DNA of 64,000 nt from an uncultured Robinsoniella sp. (GCA_900540475.1 UQGG01000007.1:124001-188000), one strand, 5' to 3'; shown: positions 18,115 to 28,370, counted from the stretch's first letter. Numbers and translations: made by a program. Notes: generated by a model from the letters alone, not told the origin.

Positions 18115-20355
18115 ATGAAAAAGAAAGTAATGGCAGGCATTATAACCGCATCCATACTGCTCCAGACCGGCATGATACCCGGAGTGGAACTGAAACCACT
18201 GGCAGCCGGGAATACCGCTCCCAGGGAAACAGTGGTAGAAAAGAGCACCCTAGGGAATCCCATTTTAGGGTTCGATGACAAAGATAATCTCACTTATGGG
18301 GGCGATCCGTCAGTTCTGGTGGATGGGGATACAGTATATCTCTATGTGGGGCACGATGTGGCGCAAAATGAGAGCTATGTAATGCCCAATTATCTATGCT
18401 ATTCCACTCAGGATATGGAGAACTGGAAGTATGAAGGGGTAATGATGGATATGACGGACGTGTCATGGGGGGATAACAACTCTGCCTGGGCAGGCCAGGT
18501 CATGAAGCATAACGACAAGTATTATATGTATTTCTGCTCCTGGGATAATACGGCATGGGGCAAACAGTCAATAGGCGTGGCAGTTTCCGACAGCCCTACC
18601 GGACCATTTAAGGATATCGGCTATTCTATGATAAAGGGAACTGTAACAGAGCCGGAAACCAGTACCTGGAATGATATTGATCCCACCGCCTGGATTGAGA
18701 CGGATGAAAATGGAGAAGAACATATCTATCTGTCCTGGGGAAACGGGCTTCTCTACCTGTGTGAGTTGAATCAGGATATGATATCGGTCAAAGACCAGAA
18801 CCAGGATGGGAAAATCACCATGGGAGATGATATCTGGCAGCAGACGATTGAAGGCATGGATCTTACCTATACGGAAGCACCTTATCTGTACCGTCAGCAG
18901 GATCAGGGCGGAAATTATTATGGGCCCTATTATCTCTTTTTTGCGGCGAACTGGAGGGAAGGCCTTGCGTATTGCACAACCGATAACCTTACCGATGGAA
19001 AGTGGGATTTTGGGGGATTGCTGATGCCGCCCAATGCTACCGCCAATACAAACCATCCGGCAGTTTTTGATTTTAAGGGAAAAACATATTTTATTTACCA
19101 TAATGGTTCCCTGCCTCATGGAAGCGGATTCCGACGTTCTGTGTGCGTGGAAGAATTTTCGATTCAGGCTGATGGAAGCATTGGCATGATTCAGGAGACA
19201 GCTACGGGACTGACCGGAAAAGTGAGCCGTATCTACGATCACGCAGGCGTACCGGTGGCACATGAGAATTTTGTGAACAGCTGGAATGATGGGGATTATC
19301 CTATCAGCGCATCGGTAATGACCAGTCTCAGTACGGAAATAGAAGATGCATCCTGGGAAATAGTACCGGGTAAAGCGGATAAGACGAAAGAATCCTATAT
19401 CTCCATTGAATCCTACAATAAGCCGGGGCTGTACCTGTCCGCAAAGGGTGATGAGATCGTACTCACCCAGGACACATACGGAACCGCACAGGAAGCAGAC
19501 AATATGACTTTCAAAACACTGGAAGGGTTCGCAGGGTATGGAGTAACCCTGGAAAGTGTGGCAGAGCCCGGATCTTATCTCACCTGTGAGGAGGGAAAAC
19601 TGGTACTTCGGACAAACCCTGGTGAAAATCAATGTACATTTGTTATTGACACAGACACCGATAAAAAACCGGAAGAGCAGGCGAAATTAAGTGCGGTCCG
19701 TGTATTAAAGACGAAACGTACTTATTTGAAGGGAGAAACCCTGAATACGGACGATCTTCAGGTAACAGCCTGTTACTCAGACGGAAGCCGGAAAAAAGTA
19801 ACCGGATTCACTACCAATACAGGTTCCCTGGACATGAAGACTGCAGGCGAAAAGCCGTTAAAAGTCAGCTATACCGACCAGGGTGTAACAGCATCCGCGG
19901 ATATAAGAATACTGGTAGCAGAGAAACCATCCGTTTCCCAGGAAGTGCCCAAACCGGTACAGCCCCAGAAACCTATTCCAAAAAAAGGTGCGTCTTATAC
20001 AAGCAGCGGGGTGAAATATAAGGTTACAAAATCAGCCGCTAAGAATGGTACTGTTTCCGTCACAGGAACGACGAAAAAGAATCCCACATCCATAAAGATA
20101 CCTGCTGAAATTAAAATAAACGGTTATACATTTAAGGTTACAGGGATTCAAAGCAAAGCATTCTATAAGAAGACCAAGATCAAAAATATAACAATTGGGA
20201 AAAATGTTAAGACCATAGGAAAAAATGCTTTCAAAAATATCAATAAAAAGACAGTATTTAAGATTCCTTCTTCCAGGTACAAGGCGGTAAAAAAACTGCT
20301 CACTGCCAAAACGGGATATCAAAAGAAGACCATGAAACTGAAGAAGATTTCATAA
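18115..20355 (+). CDS. Secreted GH43 glycosidase (arabinofuranosidase/xylosidase type) with AbfB-like, Big_3 and LRR modules
   Basis: Extracellular glycosidase. After a signal peptide (~1-35) comes a five-bladed GH43 propeller (~45-380) with the three expected acids: Asp in GGDPSVLV, Asp in DIDPTAW and Glu in YTEAPYL. Next is a beta-trefoil-like segment (~425-515) with SYISIESYNKPGLYLS and EPGSYLTCEEGKL, resembling the arabinose-binding AbfB (CBM42) fold, then a Big_3 Ig domain (~525-605) and a C-terminal BspA-type leucine-rich segment (~625-746). A TTG 24 nt upstream is also open, but the ATG at 18115 follows AAGGAGG and begins the MKKK signal peptide. Arabinan or arabinoxylan is the likely substrate, by inference from the AbfB-like module. 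Confidence 0.9.
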   Translation: MKKKVMAGIITASILLQTGMIPGVELKPLAAGNTAPRETVVEKSTLGNPILGFDDKDNLTYGGDPSVLVDGDTVYLYVGHDVAQNESYVMPNYLCYSTQDMENWKYEGVMMDMTDVSWGDNNSAWAGQVMKHNDKYYMYFCSWDNTAWGKQSIGVAVSDSPTGPFKDIGYSMIKGTVTEPETSTWNDIDPTAWIETDENGEEHIYLSWGNGLLYLCELNQDMISVKDQNQDGKITMGDDIWQQTIEGMDLTYTEAPYLYRQQDQGGNYYGPYYLFFAANWREGLAYCTTDNLTDGKWDFGGLLMPPNATANTNHPAVFDFKGKTYFIYHNGSLPHGSGFRRSVCVEEFSIQADGSIGMIQETATGLTGKVSRIYDHAGVPVAHENFVNSWNDGDYPISASVMTSLSTEIEDASWEIVPGKADKTKESYISIESYNKPGLYLSAKGDEIVLTQDTYGTAQEADNMTFKTLEGFAGYGVTLESVAEPGSYLTCEEGKLVLRTNPGENQCTFVIDTDTDKKPEEQAKLSAVRVLKTKRTYLKGETLNTDDLQVTACYSDGSRKKVTGFTTNTGSLDMKTAGEKPLKVSYTDQGVTASADIRILVAEKPSVSQEVPKPVQPQKPIPKKGASYTSSGVKYKVTKSAAKNGTVSVTGTTKKNPTSIKIPAEIKINGYTFKVTGIQSKAFYKKTKIKNITIGKNVKTIGKNAFKNINKKTVFKIPSSRYKAVKKLLTAKTGYQKKTMKLKKIS

Positions 20356-20372
20356 TGAGGGGGAGAACGAAC

Positions 20373-23246
20373 ATGAAGTGCAAACAATTTTTATATGCAG
20401 CTTTTACCGGAGCCCTGGCTGTATCGGCTGCATTTTGTACCCAGGCGGTCACAGCATCAGCGGATGAACAGGCAGAGCCGGCACCACTGATATATTATGA
20501 CTTTAATAATGGAATGGAAAGCGGTACCCAGGCGGTAGTAACGGGACTGGGAGAATACAAAGGCGATGTGACATTTGCAAAAGGACGCAGTGAGGAGGAA
20601 GCTGACCAGGCGATTGTGCTGGGAGAATATGGGCTGAAAATGAACCAGCAGAATATTGGCGCAGCCTATACGGTTTCCCTGTGGGTAAAACCGGATGCAC
20701 CCATGGTAGATAACAGTCCAATCCTGTTTCTGGGATATCATGCACCGGAAAAGTGGGTGGCACTCTCCGGCAATAAAGGGGAAAATAATTACAAGCTCTG
20801 GACCCGTGAAGAGGGCTCCTCATTTGCCTGGAATGTGATAGGAAAAGCAGAAATTCCATCAGGAGAATGGAGTATGCTTACCCTGTCCGGAAATGGAGAA
20901 GAAACAGCCGTTTACGTAAATGGAAAAAAGGTGGGCTATGGATTGGCATCCAACGCGTTGAGCGGACAAAATCAGGATATTTATCTGGGGGTCAGCAACT
21001 GGGATGCGGAATTCAAAGGCCTGGCGGATGATATCAGCATTTATAATCAGGCATTGACGGATACACAGATCCTGAAACTGTACGGAGACTTTTCACCGGA
21101 GGAGATTCTGGCAGAGGAAGGGTTCAGCGTACAAAAGAGCTTACTGATCAGAAAAGATGAATCGGCAAAGATCAATGTCAACCTTCCGGCAGGTGTAACC
21201 CCAGAAGATGTAACAGTTACCTATGAATCACTGGATAGTACCATAGCGGATGTAGACGAAGAGGGACTGGTCAGTGCACTTCAAAAAGGAAAAACCCAGG
21301 TGACAACCACGGTCAGTATCGGGGAAACCGTAAAAACCGAAACAACCACAGTGACCGTAAATGACCCGGATGAAGTAAATGATAATCTGGCTGTGGAAAA
21401 TCAGATGGCATCTGTGGACGGAAACACACTGTTAGACCTGTCCGGTCATGGGAATGATGCAGCGGTCATCAATCCCGAAGGAGTATCCTTTGAAACTGAG
21501 GATGATAGAGACGTTATGAATATAACAGGTAAGAACAGCTATGTACAGTTTCCAACATCTGTTATGAACAGTCTTGCTGATAAGGAGCAGTTTACCATTG
21601 AAACTACTTATAGCAGAAGCGGAGGCAATAATGCCTGGCTTTTCAGCCTGGGTTCTAAAGTACGTAAAAGCGGAGCCAATTACCTGTTTTACTGCCCATC
21701 CTTTTCAGGCGGGCAGCTGCGGGGAGGAATCAAGGACAGCAGTACCGAGATTCTGTTCCAGAATACGCCGGTGAATAAAAATGACGAGTACTACACCGTA
21801 TTCATGGTATTTGACCGGGGGACCATTACCCTTTATGTGGACGGAATCAAAATTGATGAAAAGCAGACCGGTTACAGCATTATGGATGACGTGGTGGATC
21901 CGGGAACAGAAAACGATATCCTGGGATATATCGGAAAATCCTGCTGGTCGGGAGATGATAATTTCCAGGGCAAAATAGCATCCTTTAAGATTCATAATAA
22001 AGCCATGTCCGATATTGATGTGGCAAATACAAATCCTGCTTATCCCGATGCAATCCAGGAAAAACTGGACAGTGCGCTTACGGAAATCGTACTGCTGGGC
22101 AGCAGAAATGAAAGCATGGACACCGTGGCTTATGATCTAAAGCTGCCGTCAAAAGTAAATGCCATGGACATTATCTGGGAATCCACCTTACCAGAAATCG
22201 TGACGGAACAGGGAAAGGTATACAATCCATCTTCTGACACCCAGGTGGTTCTCACAGCCAGAATGGTGACAGCACAGAAGTCTTTTACTGTCAATGTGAA
22301 AGCGCTGGACTTAAAAGAACTCCATACACGGATACAAAATGCAAAATCCTATGATACGCCGTATTTAAATGAAATTTCCAGAAAGCAGTTATATGCAGCC
22401 CTGGAATCTGCCCAGAGTATCAGCTCCCAGGGGGAAGCGGATGCAGCTTCATCTATGCTGAACAGGGCAATAAATAGCCTGCGTTTTGAAGACAGCTATG
22501 ACAGTGTATGGGATACGGTGAACAAAGCCGCACCTGTTTCTAAAATATCCTTGAAGGTAAAGGGGACGGCAGCTCTATTCCGCCTACCCGACCAGTTAAA
22601 AAACAGCGTTACGGTAAGCTGCAGTTCCAGTGCCCCGGATGTGGTGAAATATGAAAATGGTATGGCTGTGGCACAAAAGTCCGGGTATGCCCTCCTGACA
22701 ACGAGAATTGTCTCAAATGAAGATGGATATCCCATGGATTTTATAACCATAGCCACAGTTGAGGAAGAGCCTGCAGCGGCAGTCACAGATTTATCCAAAG
22801 TAACTGCAAAAGCTGCAAAGACAAAAATCCCAAAGGGATCTGCAACCAAAATAACGGTAAGCTGTCCAAGTGAAGTCAAAGGGAAAAACCCCAGGATCAC
22901 TTATCAGGCAACCGGTGCAGTAACCGTAAATTCCAGCGGAAAAGTAACCGGTAAGAAGACGGGTAAAGGAACTGTAAAAGTAACGGTAGCCGCTGATGGA
23001 AAGAGTATTACCCGGTCTATTAGCATATCGGTGGGAGGAATCACCGGAAAGAGCAGTGTAAAATCCAAAAAGTCAATGGTCTTAAAAGTTACCGGAATAT
23101 CAGGTAAGGTAAAATGGTCTGTAAATAATAAAAAATTAGCAGCGATATCCTCAAAAGGTAAATTAAAGGCTTTGAAAAAAGGTAAAGTTGTGGTAACGGC
23201 TAAGGTTTCCGGTGTGACCATTAAGAAAACAATCAAAATCAGCTAG
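20373..23246 (+). CDS. Secreted LamG/Ig-like carbohydrate-binding protein without a recognisable catalytic domain
   Basis: A 957-aa exported protein with the order signal peptide (~1-30), LamG (~40-245), Ig-like segment (~255-335), LamG (~340-560), atrophied Ig (~570-640), FIVAR-like helical segment (~645-705, containing YLNEISRKQLYAALESA), then Ig-like and tandem Big_2 domains to the end. No GH43 triad or other glycosidase motif was found, so it probably acts in substrate binding or cell attachment for its GH43 neighbours. The ATG at 20355 overlaps the preceding stop; the ATG at 20373 follows GAGGGGGA and starts the MKCKQF signal peptide. Lys/Ser-rich C-terminal Ig repeats resemble those of the other proteins in the block. 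Confidence 0.82.
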   Translation: MKCKQFLYAAFTGALAVSAAFCTQAVTASADEQAEPAPLIYYDFNNGMESGTQAVVTGLGEYKGDVTFAKGRSEEEADQAIVLGEYGLKMNQQNIGAAYTVSLWVKPDAPMVDNSPILFLGYHAPEKWVALSGNKGENNYKLWTREEGSSFAWNVIGKAEIPSGEWSMLTLSGNGEETAVYVNGKKVGYGLASNALSGQNQDIYLGVSNWDAEFKGLADDISIYNQALTDTQILKLYGDFSPEEILAEEGFSVQKSLLIRKDESAKINVNLPAGVTPEDVTVTYESLDSTIADVDEEGLVSALQKGKTQVTTTVSIGETVKTETTTVTVNDPDEVNDNLAVENQMASVDGNTLLDLSGHGNDAAVINPEGVSFETEDDRDVMNITGKNSYVQFPTSVMNSLADKEQFTIETTYSRSGGNNAWLFSLGSKVRKSGANYLFYCPSFSGGQLRGGIKDSSTEILFQNTPVNKNDEYYTVFMVFDRGTITLYVDGIKIDEKQTGYSIMDDVVDPGTENDILGYIGKSCWSGDDNFQGKIASFKIHNKAMSDIDVANTNPAYPDAIQEKLDSALTEIVLLGSRNESMDTVAYDLKLPSKVNAMDIIWESTLPEIVTEQGKVYNPSSDTQVVLTARMVTAQKSFTVNVKALDLKELHTRIQNAKSYDTPYLNEISRKQLYAALESAQSISSQGEADAASSMLNRAINSLRFEDSYDSVWDTVNKAAPVSKISLKVKGTAALFRLPDQLKNSVTVSCSSSAPDVVKYENGMAVAQKSGYALLTTRIVSNEDGYPMDFITIATVEEEPAAAVTDLSKVTAKAAKTKIPKGSATKITVSCPSEVKGKNPRITYQATGAVTVNSSGKVTGKKTGKGTVKVTVAADGKSITRSISISVGGITGKSSVKSKKSMVLKVTGISGKVKWSVNNKKLAAISSKGKLKALKKGKVVVTAKVSGVTIKKTIKIS

Positions 23247-23344
23247 TGTAGTAAACACACTCATTTACAGCTGGTTGATTCACTGAATGTGTTTAAAAAT
23301 GCATTCCCGCTGATATTTGATTGAGATAAAAAAGGAGGAAAAAG

Positions 23345-26300
23345 ATGAAAAACAAAATGTTTAAAAAGATTTTGGCAGTTGTGACCGCAGTAGCAGTGGC
23401 GGCGACACCCATGTCAGGCACTGCATTCGCCAGTGAAAACGTCACTGTAATGTCAGAGGCAGAGCAGCAGGATAGTGAACCGGTTAAGGAAGCGTATAAG
23501 GGAGCGTTTGCGGAAGCGTCTAAAGGAGCGACTACGGAAGCAACTATAGAAGCGGCTGCGGGTACGGAAGCTGACGGGGCAGACAACGTTCTGAGCAATA
23601 CCGTGGATCCGGAGCAGTCAGAAGCGATCCTTCAGGAGGATAATGTACAGGATGCACAGAAAGAAATGACGGGGCAGACCGACAATCTGAAGGAGTCCAA
23701 CAACTTGAAGCAGACCGGAAATCTGTTACAGTCCGACAACCTGGAGCAGTCCGCAGCTGATCAAACAGCCGGTGAGATTTCTTCCACCGCAATTAGTAGC
23801 TATGATTTTAAAGACTATAAGCTGTCTGACGATGGAAAATCACTTGAATACGAAGATCAGAAACTCCTGCTGGAAACGGCAGGAAGCGGAAAGAAACCAT
23901 CTTTGATAAATGACGTGTACCGGGGACAGGTGCTTCAATTAAATGAGGCAGACTATAATAACCGGGGATATGCCCTTCTTCCTGGAAATCCTTTTGCAGG
24001 AAAGGATACGGAAAACGGACTGACCCTTAACTTCTGGACGAAGACCACAGGAAAAGCAGGCGGGGACAGATGCCTCATAGATTTCGAAGTGGCGCCGTCT
24101 ACGGGAAAAAGAGCAGGAACCTTTGCGGTAAATCAGCTGATGGCTTACTGGAACACCACAGACCAGAATACCTATTATACGGATTTTTCAATCTCAAGCC
24201 TGGGGATGGATCAAAAGGATGCATGGAAGATGGTTACTATGACAGTCACAAAGTCCGGTATCACTTTTTATAGTGACGGTGTGAAAAAACAGCATACCAT
24301 TACCTCAGGTACGGAGAGATATGAGCAGATGATCAGTGATCTGACAGGTGGTCTTGCCGGGAATCCATCTGCAACCAATGTCCGCCTGGGTGCCAGCCTT
24401 GCAACCTACTGGAAATGTGCCGGCGCTATGCTGGATGATGTTTCCTTCTATGGAAAAGCACTTTCAGATGATGAGATTGCCAAATTATATCAGGAAACAA
24501 TGGTTCCGATTCCTCTGGAACGGGTGACGATTACCGGCAAAAATACGGTTGATGAGGATAAAAGCATCCATCTGGGCGTCACACTGGAACCGGCATCTAC
24601 AAATGTAGACAAAACAGTTACCTGGGTATCGGATAAACCGGAAGTGCTTGCGGTAGACGAAAAGGGAACGGCAAAAGGAATTTCCGAAGGAACGGCACAT
24701 GTAACCGCAATTGTTAGCGGTGTGGAATCAGAATCTTTTGAAATTACTGTCCGGGGAGTAGAATCCATCCGGGAACTGCAGGAGGGATATTATGCAGCGG
24801 TATATTCCACTTCCACAGACTTTTATGCATCAGCTTCTAATGTAGCCCAGGAAACTCGCAGTGTCTACATGGCTGTCAGCAAAGATGGGAAAAACTTTGA
24901 GGTGCTGAACAATGGAGGCGCCGTGATTTTCTCCAAGAATACCAGTGGTACGCTTCAGATTACCGATCCCCGTATCTTTAAGACGGAAGAGGGATTTACC
25001 GTAGCGGCTCCGGATGCAACATTATCCAAGGGGATCCACCTGTTTAACTCCCGGGATGGAGTAAATTATTATGATGATATCATGGTATCGGAAACGGAAT
25101 TAAGTGCGCTGCCATTAAAACGGTCTAATTTTACCTTATTACTCAACGGAGAAAATATATTAGACACAGACGAACAGATAACCCTTGGCAATGCGGTATC
25201 CCTTACCGAAGAAGAATACCAGAATATTGTAAATAAACTGGGAACCGTTGTGAATAATGGACTGGAATCCCTCACCGGCTTAAATGTAGATGCGCAGCAG
25301 GGACTTACGGAACAGGAGCTGGAAAAACAGTACCCAAGTGTAAATGCACTCTATACAGACGGATCCAGGCAGGAATTCAGTATTGACTGGGATGGAGCGC
25401 TCCAGGGCATCAATCTATCCCAGCCGGGAGAATATACAATAACCGGAAAAGTAGTGCAGACCCAGTATGTAAATAAATTAAAAGAATTAAATGGAAGCAG
25501 TCTTCCGGAAGATGATCCTGAAAATGCAAATCCAGATGATCCGGACAACTATAATGAAGAAACCGGAACGGTATACTACGATGAGACAAAATTCGTAGAG
25601 GGAATGGCAGATCCCTGCATTTACTGGGACGAACAGAGCGGATATTATTATATGACCGGTTCTTATTTTCCAGAGGACGGGGATCAGATCGATGGTTCTG
25701 ACCAGCTGGAACAGTATGACCGAGTAGTATTAAGACGTGCGAAAACACTGGAGGGCCTCCAGGACAGAAGTACCCAGGTTACCGTCTGGAAAGCTGGAAA
25801 CCAGGGCTTCTATGACGGAGAAAACTATGCCTCCAGAGGATACCGTTACATCTGGGCACCTGAAATACACAGAGTGGGCGATAACTGGGTAATCTATTTT
25901 ACAGAAAGCCACAGCAGTAATTTATTTGATATCTATTGTCATGCACTGGTACTTCCCGGGGACAAGGATCCTTATGAGACCGCATTACAGTCATCCGGAC
26001 AGTCATCCGAATGGACAGATTATAAACTGGGTGTAACTTCCCAGGTATCGGATAATCCATTTAGCAGGTCTTTTTGTCTGGACATGACATATTTTAAAGA
26101 CGAAGTGAACGGACAGTCCTATGTCATCTGGGCAGGAAAACCTACCGCAGCTTACCAGGGTTCCAGTACCGACTTATTTATTGCAAGCGTGGATGAGCAG
26201 CAGCCATGGCTTGTGACTTCGGAACCAACCCGTATTACCTGCTCCGACTATGGATGGGAACGAATCCGTTACTGTGTAAATGAAGGTGCAACGGTACTGC

Positions 26301-27502
26301 AGAAAGACGGCAATATCTTTATGTGCTACTCAGCATCCGGTACCGGTTCAGAATATGCCATTGGTATGTGCAGTGCAAAGGGAGGAGCAGATTTGCTGGA
26401 TGCGTCAAATTGGACAAAGAGCCCTTATCCGCTGCTTACATCCAGAGATGTAAATGGGGAAGAAGGTCCGGGACATAACTCCTTTACGGTAGATCAGGAC
26501 GGCAATGCAATCTTTGTATACCATGCCAGACCAACCTCACACAACTACCGGAAATGCGGTTCCGATTATAATGGAAATAACAGTTCCTATAATGGGGAGC
26601 CCCTGAACGATCCCTGCCGCCATGCCAGACTAAAGCGTGTACATTGGGCAGCGGACGGTTCACCTATTTTAAAGATGACCTATGAAGAAGAATTACTGGA
26701 TGCATACAGCACGGTATCATTGAAGGTAACCGTAACCAAAAAAGCAGAAGAAAAAGTAACCGTAGAGTATGCGGCACAAACCGGCGGAAAAATCAGCGGA
26801 ACAGCTGTACAGACCATTGTAAAAGGCGGATCTACTGCAGAAGTCACGGCAGTGGCTGATACCGGCTATTCTTTCACTGGATGGAGTGATGGTATTAAAA
26901 CTGCAAAACGCAGTGACCGAAATGTAACAGCATCCAAAAAGCTGACAGCAAACTTTACGAAGAATCAGACACCGCCAAAACCGCCGGTACCAAATCCGCC
27001 GGTATCGGAAACGCCAAAAGCATCCAGGGTAAAATTAAGCAAAACAAATATCACCATTGGTTATAAAGAAAAGGTCAAATTAAAAGCAACAGTAATCCCT
27101 GCAAAGGCATCTCAGAAAGTTACCTGGAGCTCAAGCAACAAATCCATAGTAAAAGTAACATCAAAAGGAGAAATAACAGGCAGAAAGACAGGAAAGTCTA
27201 CAATTACCGTAAAAACCGCAAACGGTAAAAAGAGTTACTGTAAGGTAACTGTGAAAAAAGCACCTAAGACTATTTCAATATCTCCAAAAACAAAGAATCT
27301 GAAGAAAGGAAAGACTTGGAAGATAAAAGTAAAATTCCCTTCAAAGACAGCCAGTTATAAACTGAAATATAAATCTTTCAAGAAATCAGTGGCTGTAGTT
27401 TCATCAAGCGGTAAAATCACAGCAAAGAAAAAAGGAAATGCAAAGATCAGGGTAACTACCTATAATGGGGAAAAGGCTTATGTTACAATCCATGTAAAGT
27501 AA
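23345..27502 (+). CDS. Secreted GH43 glycosidase with LamG, Ig-like modules and a partial extra propeller
   Basis: A 1385-aa exported enzyme. Order: signal peptide (1-29), Ala/Glu/Gln-rich low-complexity region (30-145), LamG (~150-386), Big_2 (389-472), a ~125-residue piece resembling the first blades of a GH43 propeller (~475-600), Big_4 Ig domain (~640-710), complete GH43 domain (~739-1120), InlB-like repeat (1137-1207), Pro-rich linker and two Big_2 domains (1226-1385). Catalytic acids are visible as Asp in MADPCI, Asp in CLDMTYF and Glu in VNEGATVL. The C-terminal Big_2 pair is strongly similar to that of the 2579-aa protein. RBS AAAGGAGG precedes the ATG. Last gene before a strong terminator. 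Arabinose-directed activity is inferred only from the family. Confidence 0.88.
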   Translation: MKNKMFKKILAVVTAVAVAATPMSGTAFASENVTVMSEAEQQDSEPVKEAYKGAFAEASKGATTEATIEAAAGTEADGADNVLSNTVDPEQSEAILQEDNVQDAQKEMTGQTDNLKESNNLKQTGNLLQSDNLEQSAADQTAGEISSTAISSYDFKDYKLSDDGKSLEYEDQKLLLETAGSGKKPSLINDVYRGQVLQLNEADYNNRGYALLPGNPFAGKDTENGLTLNFWTKTTGKAGGDRCLIDFEVAPSTGKRAGTFAVNQLMAYWNTTDQNTYYTDFSISSLGMDQKDAWKMVTMTVTKSGITFYSDGVKKQHTITSGTERYEQMISDLTGGLAGNPSATNVRLGASLATYWKCAGAMLDDVSFYGKALSDDEIAKLYQETMVPIPLERVTITGKNTVDEDKSIHLGVTLEPASTNVDKTVTWVSDKPEVLAVDEKGTAKGISEGTAHVTAIVSGVESESFEITVRGVESIRELQEGYYAAVYSTSTDFYASASNVAQETRSVYMAVSKDGKNFEVLNNGGAVIFSKNTSGTLQITDPRIFKTEEGFTVAAPDATLSKGIHLFNSRDGVNYYDDIMVSETELSALPLKRSNFTLLLNGENILDTDEQITLGNAVSLTEEEYQNIVNKLGTVVNNGLESLTGLNVDAQQGLTEQELEKQYPSVNALYTDGSRQEFSIDWDGALQGINLSQPGEYTITGKVVQTQYVNKLKELNGSSLPEDDPENANPDDPDNYNEETGTVYYDETKFVEGMADPCIYWDEQSGYYYMTGSYFPEDGDQIDGSDQLEQYDRVVLRRAKTLEGLQDRSTQVTVWKAGNQGFYDGENYASRGYRYIWAPEIHRVGDNWVIYFTESHSSNLFDIYCHALVLPGDKDPYETALQSSGQSSEWTDYKLGVTSQVSDNPFSRSFCLDMTYFKDEVNGQSYVIWAGKPTAAYQGSSTDLFIASVDEQQPWLVTSEPTRITCSDYGWERIRYCVNEGATVLQKDGNIFMCYSASGTGSEYAIGMCSAKGGADLLDASNWTKSPYPLLTSRDVNGEEGPGHNSFTVDQDGNAIFVYHARPTSHNYRKCGSDYNGNNSSYNGEPLNDPCRHARLKRVHWAADGSPILKMTYEEELLDAYSTVSLKVTVTKKAEEKVTVEYAAQTGGKISGTAVQTIVKGGSTAEVTAVADTGYSFTGWSDGIKTAKRSDRNVTASKKLTANFTKNQTPPKPPVPNPPVSETPKASRVKLSKTNITIGYKEKVKLKATVIPAKASQKVTWSSSNKSIVKVTSKGEITGRKTGKSTITVKTANGKKSYCKVTVKKAPKTISISPKTKNLKKGKTWKIKVKFPSKTASYKLKYKSFKKSVAVVSSSGKITAKKKGNAKIRVTTYNGEKAYVTIHVK

Positions 27503-27643
27503 GCTTACAGGGAATTACACAAAAAGATAAACTATAAATAAACCAAAAATAAAACATATAGAAACCATACAGAAAACATATAGAAATTAGACACACAACA
27601 GTGGAAATGATATTGGAATTACAATATCCCACAATGAACAAAT

Positions 27644-27688
27644 GGCAGGATTAAAAGAACCGGAATGTATTTTAATCCTGCCTGTTTT
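27644..27688 (+). terminator. Rho-independent terminator of the GH43 block
   Basis: Perfect 13-bp stem GGCAGGATTAAAA (27644-27656) with TTTTAATCCTGCC (27670-27682), then TGTTTT. The 140 bases between the last gene and this hairpin are AT-rich, and nothing else is seen there. Confidence 0.9.
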
Positions 27689-27758
27689 CATGATATCAAT
27701 CCTTATCACCAGCGCTTTAAAGAAAATTGAAAAAAATGTAAAATGTTAAAATTAATAC

Positions 27759-27787
27759 TTGATTTTATGGACATGCAATGCTATAAT
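27759..27787 (+). promoter_or_regulatory. Promoter of tRNA-Pro
   Basis: TTGATT (27759-27764), 17-nt spacer, TATAAT (27782-27787), fifteen bases before the tRNA. Confidence 0.88.
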
Positions 27788-27802
27788 GATAAAGCTGAAT
27801 AG

Positions 27803-27876
27803 CGAAGCGTGGCTCAGTTTGGTAGAGCGCTGCGTTCGGGACGCAGAGGTCGTGGGTTCGAATCCCGTCGCTTCGA
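27803..27876 (+). tRNA. tRNA-Pro (anticodon CGG)
   Basis: Cloverleaf readable directly: acceptor CGAAGCG/CGCTTCG, D-arm GCTC...GAGC, anticodon stem CTGCG/CGCAG around loop TTCGGGA giving anticodon CGG, T-arm with loop TTCGAAT, discriminator A. The CCA end is not encoded. Confidence 0.97.
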
Positions 27877-27892
27877 TTCCTTGGCAGGGGCG

Positions 27893-27933
27893 CCGGAAAC
27901 CTTATATTATATGGGGTTTCCGGTCTTTTTTTT
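27893..27933 (+). terminator. Terminator of tRNA-Pro
   Basis: CCGGAAACC (27893-27901) pairs with GGTTTCCGG (27915-27923), followed by TC and a run of eight T. Confidence 0.92.
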
Positions 27934-28010
27934 GTTTAAAATCAGATGGGGAAGGCCTAATCGGTCTTATTTTCCGGATTCAGGTAAAGCCATCCGGTTC
28001 ATATAATGTA

Positions 28011-28370
28011 TTATTCTATATCCGTAAAGAAATGGGTATCGACTTCTTGAATGGACAAGGTCATAAGAGGATTTTCCAGCTTAACTTTAATATCTTTAGC
28101 TACATTTATAAAGGAGTCTTTAAATGCTTCTTTATCCCATGTCTCAATTGGATTTCTTGTAACCGTTATAATATAAGCCACTTCACCTAAACTGCATCCA
28201 CGGACTTTCCCGCATACAAGCCGGTTTACATCTATAAAGCCTGTGACATATATGTCAGAGCTTAAATATTCATCATTAGCACTGTCCTCCCATAACTGGG
28301 CAATATATTCTTCGCTATAAAATTTCATATCAAGTCCGTAGAAAGTTAAGATATACTTTTCTGTTATCAT
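28011..28370 (-). CDS. Small hypothetical protein
   Basis: A 119-aa acidic, soluble protein, not recognised. It has no signal peptide, membrane segment or metal-binding motif. A GGTGGT lies before the ATG, and codon use looks like real coding sequence. It is divergent from the XRE-family regulator gene across a 177-bp spacer holding a palindrome, so the two could share regulation. No function can be assigned. Confidence 0.6.
   Translation of the reverse strand: MITEKYILTFYGLDMKFYSEEYIAQLWEDSANDEYLSSDIYVTGFIDVNRLVCGKVRGCSLGEVAYIITVTRNPIETWDKEAFKDSFINVAKDIKVKLENPLMTLSIQEVDTHFFTDIE

Noticed and set aside
27759..28190. Open frames overlapping the tRNA-Pro gene
   Set aside because: They contain the tRNA and its terminator and have no homology or ribosome binding site.
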